From: Chionis minor
Taxonomy: Eukaryota > Chordata > Aves > Charadriiformes > Chionididae
Assembly: GCA_013398295.1 (NCBI GenBank)
Contig: VZSF01001145.1
Location: forward strand, 310,470-374,469
DNA length: 64,000 nt
Direction of reading: 5' to 3'
The notes under the pieces were generated by a model. It saw nothing but the letters and a program-made list of their open reading frames with translations. It did not search any database and was not told the DNA's origin. The position numbers and the translations under genes were made by a program. How positions within the stretch are numbered: position 1 is the stretch's first letter; each line of letters starts with the position of its first letter. Below are positions 37,301 to 50,501 of this stretch, piece after piece.

Positions 37301-40300
37301 CTGGCAATTAACGTAAGACTGTATAAAATTCTAATGTGGGGGTTTTTTTCCCTGCTTATTAAAAGCCACGTGAACATAAAAGTATCCAGTATTGAATTGT
37401 TTCTACCTGTAATTTTGTAATTTTCATCTCACTTTTATTAACTTAGAATTGGCTCACATTTCATAAGAATCCTGAAATATTTTTATCTTCCAAAGAAATA
37501 AAGCCAGCACTCAAGTAAGGCACGAATCAGTTACTGCATTCAACAGTTCAACATGCGAACCTTTACTGTGACCATTTTTTACATTGCTTGTTCCAAATAT
37601 TACCCTTGTTGCTTATATATCTAAATAAATACAAAATAGATAATTCAATCATTAGCATGCCATTAAAAAGCACATTTGAAAAGCCATTCCTTAATTGCAG
37701 GATAATTAAATAAATCTAAGTTGAAAAGAATTCAAGTCTGATATACAAAACTTCTGTAGAGCAAAGATTTTTGCTCACAGGAACAGATATTGTAGCTTTT
37801 AAGGTCACTTCTAGATTTGGTCCTGATGAAGAGAGGAGAAACAGATTCATCATGACTTTTAGAATAAAATCCATCTTCTTTTTGGGCTGGACAACAATTG
37901 TTGCCATCCAAGATTTAAGAGATTTATTATTTTGAAGTTAATAACAAAAATAATCTTGATCAGAATTTAAAAATAATTGTTCAGATATTTGAGTTGCAAT
38001 TTAAAATGGGATTGATTTAATGGGTAAATATTAATTTCAGTGTCACTAATAATATGAGTAACCACTATCGCAACTCTGAATTGCAAATACGTACATATCC
38101 TTTCTCTATAAAAAACGTACTTTTTTATAAATGTGACATTAATTATTTAACTCTACTAGGTTTTCTTTACAAAATGTGACTCTGATGATTAGATACTTAA
38201 ATGCCACTTCAGCTGAATTTGCTTTGAACTCAATGGTAGCACAGTAATAAGAAAGAACATTTTAAAAGCTTTAAAACGTGGGCTAGACACTGTACAGAAT
38301 GTGCCCTTTTATAGCAACAGTGACATAAGATAGAGGTGCTTTTCAACTGTCTCTTTTTTTGTCACAACCATGCCAAATGACCTAAAAAGGGGCCAGTTGA
38401 CAATGAGCCTGTTTGTGTCTGAGGTCATTATTTCTGGGCACTGAGGTAACAAATTCTGAGCAGCACAGCTACCTGAGTAAGGAACAATAAACCAGAGGTG
38501 ATTTTAACTAGAGCATTAATAACATGCCATGTGATCTTTCTTTACTCTAAATCATGAGGGCGTGGTTTGGGGTTCTTCCCCCACCCCTCATTTTATTTTT
38601 TTTCATTTCAGGTCTATTTGAATGTGCCCAAAAGGAGCAGCACATCCCTGTCCCAGTCCAGATGCCACGACCAGCTGCTGGCATCCGACAGGGCTGAGGA
38701 CTAGCTCAGTCCTGGTAGAAAAGGCTACAAAGGAGACGAATCTCACCCCAAAAGCTGGAAGCAGCACAGTGAAAGCGACACAGCGGGTCAGCAGAAACAC
38801 ACCTCAGTCTTTAGCTCTGGAGGATGACCGAGCTGAAATAACTCTTCCACCAGTGAGATGAAGATGTTGGACCTGAGAACATGAGGCTCCCTGAGCCTGA
38901 GCATGGGCAGACCTGACTGTCTATCAGGCAAATTTTGATTTCCTGCAAAAACTTGGAAATGCACAGACATACGGACACTGTGCCCAGGCTGAAAACTTCA
39001 ATCTAAAATGATACTAGAGGAATATCTCAGTGCAGGGAACGCGACATTGTCTGGCTGAACTGTTCCCCAGGACACAGGCAGTATGGGCAGAGATCCTCTG
39101 TAAAGCCTGATGACCATAAAGCTGGTTTGCTGAACCACTGCCCACCTTGTCATGCGGTGCCTTGCCAGCTTTGATCTCTGGAGCCGATAGCTCTCCTGGC
39201 TGAGCAGCTGCTCATAAGGAATTTTCCAAGAGGTCTCTCGTCTCTGAGCTTGTTAGCCCTCCTGAGTTCATTAGCCCCTCTTGGCCCAAAGCAGCCAAGC
39301 CGCAGTGACATTTACTGTTGTGGAAAGACCCATCTGTTATGTGGCCCTTCTAGTAAAGGATGAGTTTAAGAAGCTTGTGGTATAATATAGCTGTGTGTTG
39401 GCTTTGAGTAGCCAGGTGGGGAATAACATAAACCAGCCATTTGGGGAGTAACACTGTGTGTATTAATTATGACTTTGTACAAGAAGTCTGGTGAGCTAGA
39501 GGCAGATAAAAGGGGTAGTCAGCTATGACACCAAAAGAAGAGCTCAGGTCCCAACATAGGGGTTTTTTTCCATATGAATAATACCAGAGCACATATTCAG
39601 TCAGGTGAGACACACAAAGGCAAAATATGAAGCTTCCCTGTCTTTCAAACTGCTAAGACTCCTCTCTGCCTCAAATAGGAATATAGTTCTTCATGTCTTT
39701 ACTTGTGGGCTCCATAGGGACCTATTAGATACCTCCCCTGCACAAGTGAGCATGGTGGATGGGTTGCAAAGAAATGCAGAACTGGTCCTACATTACGGTG
39801 GCAGAAGGAAGGTCAATGAAATTTCAGTTGGAGCAAATGGAACAAAAATTGTCAAGGAACAAAAAATGTCATCAGGATAAAGCAGCTTGGTACGCCATCA
39901 GTTGCAGCTACAGCACAGATTAAACCAAACAGGTATACAGAGCTCCAGCTCAGTACACAAACTCTCCTTTCCCTATTCTGTATCCCATAACCCTGTACCC
40001 AACCGGTGTCCTCTCCCTGTGCCAAGGACATTGTCAAGAGCTGAACGTTGGCAGTACTCCACTCCAGAAATCACATGGGTCTGAGACTGAGAGAGGAACA
40101 GAAATTGGCTACTGTCCTGGACTGTGAAGAAAGCTCTGAGGTCTGAAGGAGCCAATTTTGTGCCTTTGCTCTTAAACGCAAGAGACAACAGGGTCAGCAG
40201 GGGGGAATCCAGAGGCAACGTGGAGCAATTATGTTCTGCGAGTTCTGCCCCGCAGAGCTTACTCAGGTGGACAGACTCATTAACAACAATTAACATCCCA

Positions 40301-43300
40301 TTTCCAGGCATGGCTTGTAAAAGTACAAGGGTAATCGCTGACTCAAAGCTGAAGTAACGTTTAAAAGTCAGTTTTACTGCACGTCCAAGTCAAACAAACC
40401 AGATCTGAGTTTCTGCAGGCACTCGGTAGTCTCATGTGCTGTTTCTGGGCAACAGGGAGGCTGTTACACAAACAGCCCCGCTGCAGCTCCAGCAGGCTGA
40501 AACTGTGCTTTATTCAAACCCTGTCTGAATGGTGCCTAATTGCATTCTGCCCCCCTGCTTATTTATTATTTTGCGTGAGGTGACCCTGTTACCAGTCCGG
40601 CTTTGCATGGAGAACATCAAAGGGAGGTTCAGAAGTTATCGGAGCTTTCTTATCTTGTAGCCAGCATGATTTCCTAATAGCACACATCTGCCTTTCATTT
40701 TGTGAATTTTAGCACGTTGAAATCATTGTGGCTCAGAAAAGCTTTTCTGGAGCCTGCTTGGTTGATATAGACTCAAATCACTGCTGCTTTGTGTCCTGGT
40801 CCTCCAAATGCTGGAGTACGCGAGTGAGTTCGCACATCTGAACAGTCCCATTGACCCAGTGGGACTATCTGAGTGGGTAAGTGTCTGCAAGATCCAGACC
40901 CTGAATCTGAAGTGAGGCTGAAAAGCACAGGCGAAAAGGGGTCAGAGAGAAGGAAGAACATAATAAAAAGACACTGAGTAATGAACAACCTCAGGCTGTG
41001 AAATCAGGTGTTACTATTTAACTTCTCATAATAAAACAATAGGGAAATCCTTGTAGCACAGGTAAGATAACAAACTGAGAAATGACAGAAGGAAATACTA
41101 GCTTCTAATCAAGTCACATAATTCTTTCTTCATCACAAAAAGTAATTCATGCTGGAAATTAATAAAAAAATGCAACAAGGGAACTATTGTACTTCTTCCT
41201 AGCTGTGGAAGAAGGATACGTGCATTGGGTGATTATGCAAGGAAAATGATATAGCAACAATAGTGGTACAATTCCTCAGCACAAACTGGAAGATGTTGTT
41301 AAATTGGTTGACATTGATTTTAGATGCTGGCTAACACATACTGCATATCAAAAATGAAACATCATAAAATTTGGCTGTTGGATGGGGGAGAACAGTGGCA
41401 GCTGAGTCAAAGAACTTTGTATACGTTAGGCTGAAAAGATGTTTGGGGCAGGGATTTGTGATATTTGTGATATATTTCTATAGTACCTCTGCATACTATT
41501 ACCAAGAAGTATTATTAAGCCAGAAAAAGCTGGTTAAAAAAGAAAAATCAATTTTTTTGTAAATAATAGTGTTGGAGACCTGCGGGCTTGGGACTACCGT
41601 TGCTCATTCAGGATTTAAACTGAGTTACCAGGATTAGAGACACAGCAAAATAAACCCTTCCATTAACTCGGACAGCCCGCCGTGAGGCACAAGGGTGACT
41701 TGCTCTTGACCTGCTGGTCTCGGCTTTGGCATCATGCCCTGATTTGAGTAAATGTGACTCACTAGTATTTTGCAAAAAAAGCAGTTTCCTGGTAGTTGGG
41801 TGATTAGCTGTTTGTCCTGTTGCAATCCTTTCCACTCACTCCCCCTTACAGTGTGGCAGTAGGGATGAGCTGTAAATTTGCTGGAACACCACTGCCAGCA
41901 AACCCAGCACAAGTCCCCCTGCTACTTGCACGTCCTAAAACTGCGGCGTGCTGAATGTAAACTGAAACACCCCCCACTTTCTCCCTCACCCCCTGCACCA
42001 AAGTGAATGATTGCCATAACAGAGGCACTGAGGAGTTCATGACGAGTGTGGCTTTGGATGGAGCCTGAGCTTTTGATGTGCCATCACACATCGTTTTTCG
42101 GGTGTTGCTGCAGAGCCGTCAGGTTGGAGACCCCGAGCTGATGAGCACACCCAGAGCTGCAGCTACTGGCAGGAAGGGGTGCAACGAGAAGCACAGCTAG
42201 ATGGGAATATAGAAAGCAGCAGCCTTTCCGAGGGAAAAAATCCTGTTTGTCCCAGTTTAAATGCTTTGGGGCAGCTTTTGACAACTGCCTGGGAAATCGC
42301 AGGGGGAGTTTGAGGGGAACCCAACCACTTCACCTCTCTCCTGGCCTCAAAGAGTTACTGACGTGTTAGGGCAGAACGGCCAGAACAAACTGCCTGCGAT
42401 TTTGCAAGTTGGTTTTGGTTTGTTGTTTTTTTCCAAGAAGACCAGTAATCTGGGTGGCTCCATGCTCTGGGGATCACGTCTGGGTGCCCCGAGGGGCTGA
42501 GCATCAAATCTTCGAGTAATCCGGGTTCAGCACAGCCAAGCAAATTCAAATCCTTTTGCTTATTTTTTTCTGAAATGCTTGGAGGACTCCCCATTAGCAT
42601 AGACTCATGACACTGCCAGGCTTAGGTAAGAAACTGTGAGTTTCTGTGCGTTAACATACATCTTCATAGACTTTATCAACACACCCAATTATGAGCAATT
42701 CTCTTGCTATCTCTTCTTTCCTTTCCATTGTGTGATTTTTTTTAAATGCCAGGATTTTGTTTCTGAAGATCATACCATCATGTAACTATTTAAAACTGCT
42801 ACGTACCTGTGCATATAAATTTCTCTCATGTATTTTCACAGTGAGATACTTCATAATCTTACACTTAAATTATCGATTACTTTGTCAACACACGTCAAAC
42901 ATGACTGAGTATCTGAAATATAGCATTTAAAAGTTAGGACACCTGAGTGTTATTTTTCCCCTGCCTTGAGTTCTCCTATGGCTTTATGTAAGGTGCTGGG
43001 CAATTCACTATAACATTTTGCACCTCATTTTTTTAATGTTTTGCAGAGCTCCAATGATTTCTCTCTCAAAATGTTAGTGTGCAACTAAATTTATTAGCTT
43101 CCTTTTGGGTGATGAAACACAAACTATTATCACTTATTGAGCCTGGTAATCAAAGATAATTTGAATATAATGTGGCCTCAAAATTAATAGCCCTGAAACA
43201 AATAAGAATAATAGACTCTAAGGAAAATTACTAGAATAGGAGCACAGCAGGCTCTCTTTAAAAGTGTCTTTAAAAATAAATTGCATACTAATAATCCTAT

Positions 43301-44080
43301 TATTCAATGGAAAAAAGACTGTCTTTCTATTTTTATTAGATACTCTAGAAAAGCCACAGTCTTTTATAACACTGCTTCTCATAAATCACTTCAGTTTAAT
43401 GACAAGATACCCTACGTTTCATCTCACATTTGAGTAAATATGTTTATTTCATCCTGTAGAGAGATTTTATTTTAACTTTAAGATTATAATTTCTTGTAAG
43501 CCTGTTGCAGAACAACTGGAGCACTGCCAAATGGAAATGTATACACCCCTCTCCCCCCGATATGTTTAAAAATTAAGGGTTTATTTTCCACCAGCATAGA
43601 AAAATACTTATTTATTCTGACAAAGAAGCAAAGGACAGCAATCAGGGACACTAAAGTTAACTGCTGCCTGAAGTCATAAACATCTGGTGGCTATTTTAAT
43701 TGCATTGTGAACTAACCACAAAATCCTCCACTAAAAGAATAGAAATATTTCCCCTGTGCAATATTGTATTTTAGAATTCCTCTCTTCTGAATCAATGTCA
43801 GACATGATTACAACACAATGAAGTCTGTGTTTTCATGCCTGCATCTTCTTGAAAATGCTGCGTACCCTTATTACAATTACAGTGTTACTCAAAGATTTGC
43901 ATACGGACGACTTATTCAGGTTATTGCTGCAAGCACTGACTTAAAGATGAAACATAATGCTTACATCTTTGTCAATATTTTTTGCAAGTAAGTTAGATAG
44001 ATTAGTATGTCTATATACAAATAGTGGACATTAGAAGGCACACAGATAATCACACAAGCGCACAACTATGTATCTAAGAA
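37301..44080. other. Unique non-coding DNA, no gene seen
   Basis: Mostly AT-rich. A sharper, GC-richer segment begins at 38612 after a good splice-acceptor-like pyrimidine tract (reported as a finding), but its 79-codon frame has an in-frame TGA directly upstream of its ATG. No transposon or RNA gene was recognised. Confidence 0.5.
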
Positions 44081-44148
44081 TGTATTTATATATATACAGA
44101 AACATACAGATATTCATACATATATATGCATATACATGTATATATAGC
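44081..44148. repeat. Imperfect TA-rich simple repeat
   Basis: TATATATACA / CATATATATG / TATATATAG blocks separated by short CATAC-type interruptions. An old, degraded AT/CA-type repeat. Confidence 0.7.
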
Positions 44149-47100
44149 GTGCATTTAGTAAGTAGTAATACAACCTACATAAACATGAATAGAAATTGTT
44201 GTTAATAAAATACTTGCATGAGTTGTACAGGGACCTTCTAAATGTCTGTGCTTCCTGGGGAGACCAAATGACCTCTTTTTTACAGATACCAAGATCAAAG
44301 CTCTTGGTTTAGCTACTCCAGCTGTCTCTCTTGTTGGCATTTGACATGCAACCCAGTCCATTTAAAATCGGGGGGCATGTAAACATTTTAACCCTTGGCA
44401 GCAGTATCTGAGAAAGATGCTAGCAATAAATGGTCATAACTGTCTAGGCCAAATCACATTTGGTGTCCTTCCTTTGAAGTCCATGCAGGCACTGTACCCT
44501 ATGGTTTTGACAAAGAGCCAAGTCCAAAAAAAGGATGTAGGCTCTCAGAGCTGGCCGGACATTGACTTTGGGATCCAGAGTGGCTCCGCGCAGCTGAACG
44601 GTTACCCCCCAAACTCCCTGCAGGCCTCCCTGCTTGACCTTGGAGGGTCGTTGTCCATGAGTTTGTTTTCAGAACCCCACCTCTGCACTCAAGCAGCAAT
44701 TTTTTTGCCTAAGCAGAGGGGCAGCTTCACCCTTTGCAAAACCTCCTTTGGTGGGTGTGTACATGGGTAACACATGCTGACAGGATCAGACCCTGTACAG
44801 TCACAGCTATTTTCTTTTCTTAAAATCATTGCCACAGGAGGGTGCCATTTTTCTTTTTAAGCCCCCGTTTGTTAGACCCCTTGCTCAGAACTGAGGTATG
44901 GGTTCAAATCCCTCTTGAGATCCATCATGCCCCAGGAGAGCAGATGATGGATGTGAACCCAGAAGAGGTGTCCTCGCATGCCCTCATTCTTCCTACCAAA
45001 GTCAAGCCAGGTGCCTAGGGACAAGCAAACAAACGACATCAAAAAGATCCTATGGGTAGAAGCATTTCTTTTGGAGAGGACTTCTGGTCCTCACTGCCAG
45101 GTTGATTTCTGCTCCATTTTCAGAAGACAGATAGCAATGGAAAACCAGCAGCCTTCTCTTCAGCAGCTATGCTTTAAAAAGAGTCCTTCTCTCTGTCTCT
45201 CTCTTTCTGGTCTTTGAAGAAACAGTGGAGACACTCTTCCCATTGACTCCTGAAGCTACCTGCCTCCTGCACCTGGTACCCGTGTTCTGGAGAAAGGATG
45301 AGCTACATACCCAGATAAAATGCATTCCATTGGTTTCTGCGTGGCTTGAAAGTCATTCCCCCCATGCAGAGAGCCCAGTTGCTTGACCTAAGCACCTGGG
45401 TTCAGGTGCTTAAATACTTTTGCCCTTAAAATGCCAAAGTGTCCAAAGATGCCCAGGGAACCTATGCAAAAGCCAGAGCTGGAGTAAAGACAGTAAGACA
45501 AGCTGATGTGACACTGGTTATCAGAGGCGCAGAGCAGACCTGTGGAACAGCTGCCTCTTATAAAGTGATGCAGAACATGTTCAACACCATGTGATGCTCA
45601 TGTGGAAGAGAAGGGGACTGCCGACCTGGGTATATCCTTCCCAGAGCGATCCCATTGTAAGGCAGATGCTGCAAAGCCAACTCTGATGGTTCTTGTCTGG
45701 CAGTGGAGTGGGGAGCCGTGTACATGGATGAGGTGGCAGGAGCCGGTTGTCTGTGAGGGAGACCTGAGGGCCCATTTCCTGCTTGGAGGACAGTTGATGT
45801 AGTCAGATGAAGTGGCAGAAATAATCCTGCCAGCAGAACCCCAGCATTTTTCCTTCTCCAATCACAAAACAGTTTCATGCTTTGCACCCTGTTTTCCTGC
45901 TGCACCCAAGTGCTTGGCTTCTTCAGACAGCTGAGTTTCAGGCACATCACCCTTCTTGCTCCTCCTGGTCTCATTTTCCTTCTGAACAGCCACTGCGATG
46001 GAGGGCTTGTCTTCCCCATGCCTGGACAGGGAACAGCCCAGTTAGGCAACTACCCCGGTGCTGCGATCTCCCCGCCTTGGGGCTCTGCGGGTACCAGGGA
46101 GGCATCCTCAGGAGCATCCCCGTGCCTGAGTCCCGTTGCCTATAGGCAAATGTAGCAAGATACAGACATTTTAGGGCACGATCCTTGAGTCACAGACCAA
46201 ATAGTGCCAGCTGGTTTGTACCCGCACTGCTGTTCTTGATCTTACCCTAAGGGATTCATGCAAGGTGGAAGTTGCTTCCCCCCTGTGCGTGGCTCCCAAT
46301 GACATGCTCACAACTGCTCAAGTGTGATGGCTCCTCCACTGTTAAACTCACGAGTACTCAAAACTGCATTCAAAGATGAATTAGTAACATTTAATCCAAA
46401 TTGACTTCAATCGACTTTCAACACATTTGAGTATTTAAAGGCAATGGCGGCTGCTATCATCTGCAAATAAAGCTATTAATGGCATTGTAAGCACTGGAGA
46501 ACGTATTTGCATTCAACATTTATTGTCAAGAGTCATCAAAGTATTTTATACCAGCAAAGATCTCAGCAAACATGATCTAAGGAGGGCATTGAAAGGGGAA
46601 ATTATAAGATAGTGCTAACTTCTGAAGTTTTTTTCCTAGTTACTCTTTCTCATAGAACTGCAGCTATTAAAGTGTCGTGTTAAATATGTGGCTTTTAAAT
46701 AAGTACCCACTGACTCAAAATTTACAGTGCCTTAATATTATTTTAAAAGTTACACTTGTACAAAGTGGTAATCTAACTACACCATTTCAGAGTTTATACA
46801 AATACACTTTGAGCTGTAATGGCAAGATTTGGTGGTTGTTAACTGACTGCAATTGTATCAGTGCATTTATTTCCACTTTCAGATGATGTTACAGAAAAAC
46901 ATCGGGGAAGGATTTCTTACTAGTGTGAGTGTGGACAGAAATATTAAAAGACACACTATGCTGAAGTTCTGTAATTAGTACAGAGTTGACTACAAGTGCT
47001 TGTAGTCAAGAAATTAAAGAAATCAACATAATTTGTTTGAAATTGATGCTGTTCCGGAATTGCTACCTAATCAGAAAGACTGAAACCTGGATTCCAAGCG

Positions 47101-48095
47101 TATCAATCCTGCACTTCACTATCAATTGCTGATATGGATCACTGGTCACAGCTCTAATTGACTGGTTACACAAAAGCACTTTGCAAAATCAAGAGTAAGC
47201 CTCTGCAAAGTATGAGCTGCAGTTCCTAGTGACTAGCTCTAACAGAGCTTCAAAGTTTGCGTACAGTCACCAAAATTGAATTTGCTAACTTAAAAGCAAA
47301 ACTCGGGGGATTTGTCCTGTGCATTTAGAGAGTCTGAAGGAATAATGAATAGAACTGGAACAGTCAGGTGAAACATTAATTGCCAGGGTATAAATTGAGC
47401 AGCAGTGTTTAAAAATATATTTTGTGTCTGACTTCAAGTGAAAAAAAGGATTTAGATAGGAATTGATGTTAAGGTTGGAAAATCAGCTTTTGATTTGCCG
47501 ATAGCAAAATTCAGATGAATTTCAGGAAAAAATGATAGCATAAATGAGTGCGCCTCTGGAATATGATTTCATTGATGGGGCTGTGAGCTTGTTTTCCTTT
47601 TACCTATTTCAAAACTAATTAAATTAACTGGCATCACATCTACCTATTTACACTGTAATCTCAAATCTAATTCTGCAGATGGCCTTGAGACATCTTTTTG
47701 TCTGTTGCCTTGAAAACAGGAGGAAAAGCAGAGGCAGAGAAAGGGAAGCATAATCAAAATTCCTGGTATTAACTAAAGATCTGAATATCAAACTGCTTTG
47801 TTGTCACAATTATTTAGAAACTAGCCATCTCACTTTCAGTGTGCACTATGATCTCACATGGCAAATGGTGGAATATCATATCAGGAGTGCAGAATTTATG
47901 TAGTAAATTAGTCACATCAAGCTTAATAAGATTTTGTGTTCTATTTCTGCAGCGCCACATTATCCATTTCAGGATACGTGGAGGCTAGGATACATTTAAA
48001 TAGATCCTCAGAGTTTTCATGGATATTTCAGCAGCTCAAGAACAGAAGCTATTATACCATTGCAACCTAATAAATTCTAGCAAATCAGTGGGTTT
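44149..48095. other. Unique non-coding DNA, GC-richer at 44.5-46.1 kb
   Basis: The 44.5-46.15 kb part is visibly richer in G and C. It gives the longest frame of the window (163 codons, minus, 45558-46049), but frames of similar kind overlap it on both strands and none has a recognisable domain. 46.4-46.6 kb and 47.65-48.05 kb have the texture of conserved non-coding DNA. A 24-nt near-palindrome lies at 46986-47009. Confidence 0.5.
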
Positions 48096-48116
48096 TTCTT
48101 CTTCTTCTTCTTCTTC
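48096..48116 (+). repeat. TTC trinucleotide microsatellite
   Basis: Seven perfect TTC units (GAA on minus), followed by TTTT. Confidence 0.9.
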
Positions 48117-48714
48117 TTTTGAAATTCATAGAAGAGATAAATGAGTTAAAATAATGAGGAGGAAAATTACCTTCCCGTAAATCTTTGCTGACTTCTAGTT
48201 TATGGAAAAAGACAAATACAATTTGGGACAGCACATTTGTATTAAAATGTGACCCTTTACAAATGGAATGTCCATAATGGGTGGCAGTTGAAAGATCTGT
48301 TTTATAACCTCGTCACTTTTTAACAACCTCACATGCAATAATTTCTGCATTCAATTTCCTGTACATGTGTACGACAGCTCACGCAAGGGAATTGGGTTCC
48401 CCTACAATACTCCTTCTTTTCCTGAGCATTTGCAATTTCTAACTACTGGAGGAAAAAAAGGGGGGAAAATCCCATAAAAAATAACACAATAACACTTACT
48501 GTGTTTATGAAACAGTGAACAAGTTTGAATTCTTTCCTTCCAGTGGAATGGAAAAGGTCACAGCCTGATCCCACCAAGCTGTGCCACAACTCTACCAGGT
48601 GGAAGACAAGCCTTCCTCACTGGGGGGAGCAAAGATGCCCCTTGTGGCAGCTGTTGGATCTGGATATGAAATGCTGTATTCCCCTTTCCCCTTCCATCTC
48701 TTCCAGTTGAGAAT

Positions 48715-48772
48715 GGAAGAGGAAAGGGAAGGGAAAGGGGAAGGGGAAGGGGAAGGAGAAGGAGAAGGAGAG
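48715..48772 (+). repeat. 58-nt uninterrupted purine tract
   Basis: Every base is A or G on plus, built of GGAA, GGGGAA and GGAGAA units. An upstream pyrimidine run (48679-48705, containing CCCCTTCC and CTCTTCC) is partly complementary to it, so a hairpin is possible as well as a triplex. The Glu/Gly-repeat frame translated across it comes from its composition and is not evidence of a protein. Confidence 0.85.
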
Positions 48773-50491
48773 TCAAACTCAGCCTTGCAGCTAATGGGGG
48801 TAGTCCTCAGCCAGCTATGACAAGAGATGGTAGAGATGTCATTCAGTTTTAATATTAATCTTCACAGGAGTCCTGGACTGTAACAACACACACTGTATAA
48901 CTTACAATTTATTATTTGGCATGGGAAATCATAAGGAAATCCTTTACTTGACAATGGAAAGTGTTTTCAGCCCGTCTGATAACTGACACTTCCTTGTCTA
49001 TTGTTGTTGGGTTTGATGCGGGAACTGCTGGAGGGAATCGGTAGCCCAGGCTATGCCCAGAGGACTGACTAGAAAAGTGATTAATCTCCTCTGGCTGTGT
49101 AGTTCATTCAGAGTAATAAAAATAAATGAGCTATTGAACTACATACAGAAATTTTATACACTGGATTATCTCTGCTAACTCATACTCCAGGCTTTTACAG
49201 CTGGCTTTGGGCAGATAAGGAGCCTCAGTGCTTTCAGGAAAACCATTTATACCCAGTGTTAGACACGAGTGTTAGCCTCGCCAGCATCGCAGCTTTGAAG
49301 GAACGTGTCATGCAGCACTTGTGGACTTCAGGTCATCTGTCCTGTGGTGGATGATAGAACTTCTATCCAACCACTGCCAGCAGATGAAATGGTAGTCATT
49401 CCAGCTTGTGAACGTAGGTCATCTATATTTAAAGTTTCCATGCGCGTATAGCTCCATATCTATATGTATGAAGTCCATAATATTTAACAGCTCCTCAACC
49501 TTAGGTGTAATACTGGTGTTAAGGTTTTGAGCTAAGACTAGATCAGGTTTTGGTTTTGTAACAGACCTCTCCTCTGTTTTTGGCACAGTCACACTCTCCT
49601 GTTCCTTTGACCTTTTAGGGGTGACCATGGTCTCCAGGATGCCTAAGCATTGCAGGTCTAATTGGAGCACAGATGGTGGTAATAGCTCCAGAAAATTAAA
49701 CACACTTTCTTTTTGCTTTTATTCCCTTTTTTTTTTTCGACATACAATAACTGTCTTAGAAATCATTTGGCCAGGCAATGCTGCTCACTGCACAAAAATA
49801 CAAGAAGAAATCCAACAAAGCAGTCAAGATATTAATCAATTTTCCCAATTCCGTTGAAAAACATCGAGTGATGTGGCAAAATAAACTACCATCTGAGTAA
49901 TTTTTGTTGACACAGTAGCATATATCGCCTAGAAAAGCTGCCGCCTTTGATTTGTTTCATCCAGCGACGAGGCAAATGGGCCTTAGCTCTCCGGCTACAT
50001 TATCAGCGAGAGCATTAGCATGGCTGCTGTGCCATTTGTCTCCTGTGCTTCCTGACACGTCCTTCATCCTGCTGTCACAACAGGTATTTCTGCAGCTGGA
50101 GACACTCCGCAGTGAGTATAGCAGCCCAAAGCAGGTACACCTACAGCAGAAGGGAACTGGGAAACATAGCACATCCTGAAAAAAAAGGCTGTTGTTTGAC
50201 CTTTAACTCCTGGGAAAGCAAGAGTACGCTAACAGCACCTTTTATATCACAGAAATTACTTCTGCACCTGGGAAGGGCATTGCTCAAACACCTCTCATCA
50301 GTGTGAGCAAGAAGATGGGGAACATGAAATGCTTTTTATTTTTTCAAAAAAAAGGAGCAAGCCCTGCTGTGCTCTTAATTTCCCAAAACACCCTCAAGGA
50401 CAAAGAAACTCCAGGCACCTCCAGCAGGACTAGTGCACCAACAGAGCACATTTGGTAGCTTTGAAATCATGCAAGACTCTTCTACCTGGAC
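48773..50491. other. Unique non-coding DNA with candidate conserved element
   Basis: No gene recognised. A 94-codon minus frame (49419-49703) is unusually rich in Lys, Glu, Pro and Thr but has no known domain. See also the candidate regulatory element at 49.92-50.11 kb. Confidence 0.5.
49920..50115. promoter_or_regulatory. Candidate conserved non-coding element
   Basis: About 195 bp with eight CpGs (by eye) inside an otherwise CpG-poor background. It has no repeats, and its word composition (TTGATTTGTTTCATCC, GAGAGCATTAGCATGGCTGC, TTTGTCTCCTGTGCTTCC) resembles vertebrate developmental enhancers. CpG retention outside an island suggests constraint or low methylation. This is an inference from texture; no alignment was possible. 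A non-conserved unique sequence is the alternative. Confidence 0.3.
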
Positions 50492-50501
50492 AATCACAGA
50501 A

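Noticed and set aside
44870..44925. tRNA-like B box (GGTTCAAATCC)
   Set aside because: No matching A box at the right distance and no cloverleaf could be drawn.
45385..45475. GCACCTGGGTTCAGGTGC hairpin and L3-like wording
   Set aside because: The similarity to ancient LINE text is too short and diffuse to call, and the hairpin is short.
45558..46049. 163-codon minus frame, longest in the window
   Set aside because: It lies in a GC-richer stretch where stops are rarer, overlaps comparable frames on both strands, and shows no domain, signal peptide or family wording.
48581..48820. Frame encoding a Glu-Gly repeat
   Set aside because: It is the translation of the purine tract at 48715-48772; there is no other support for a gene.
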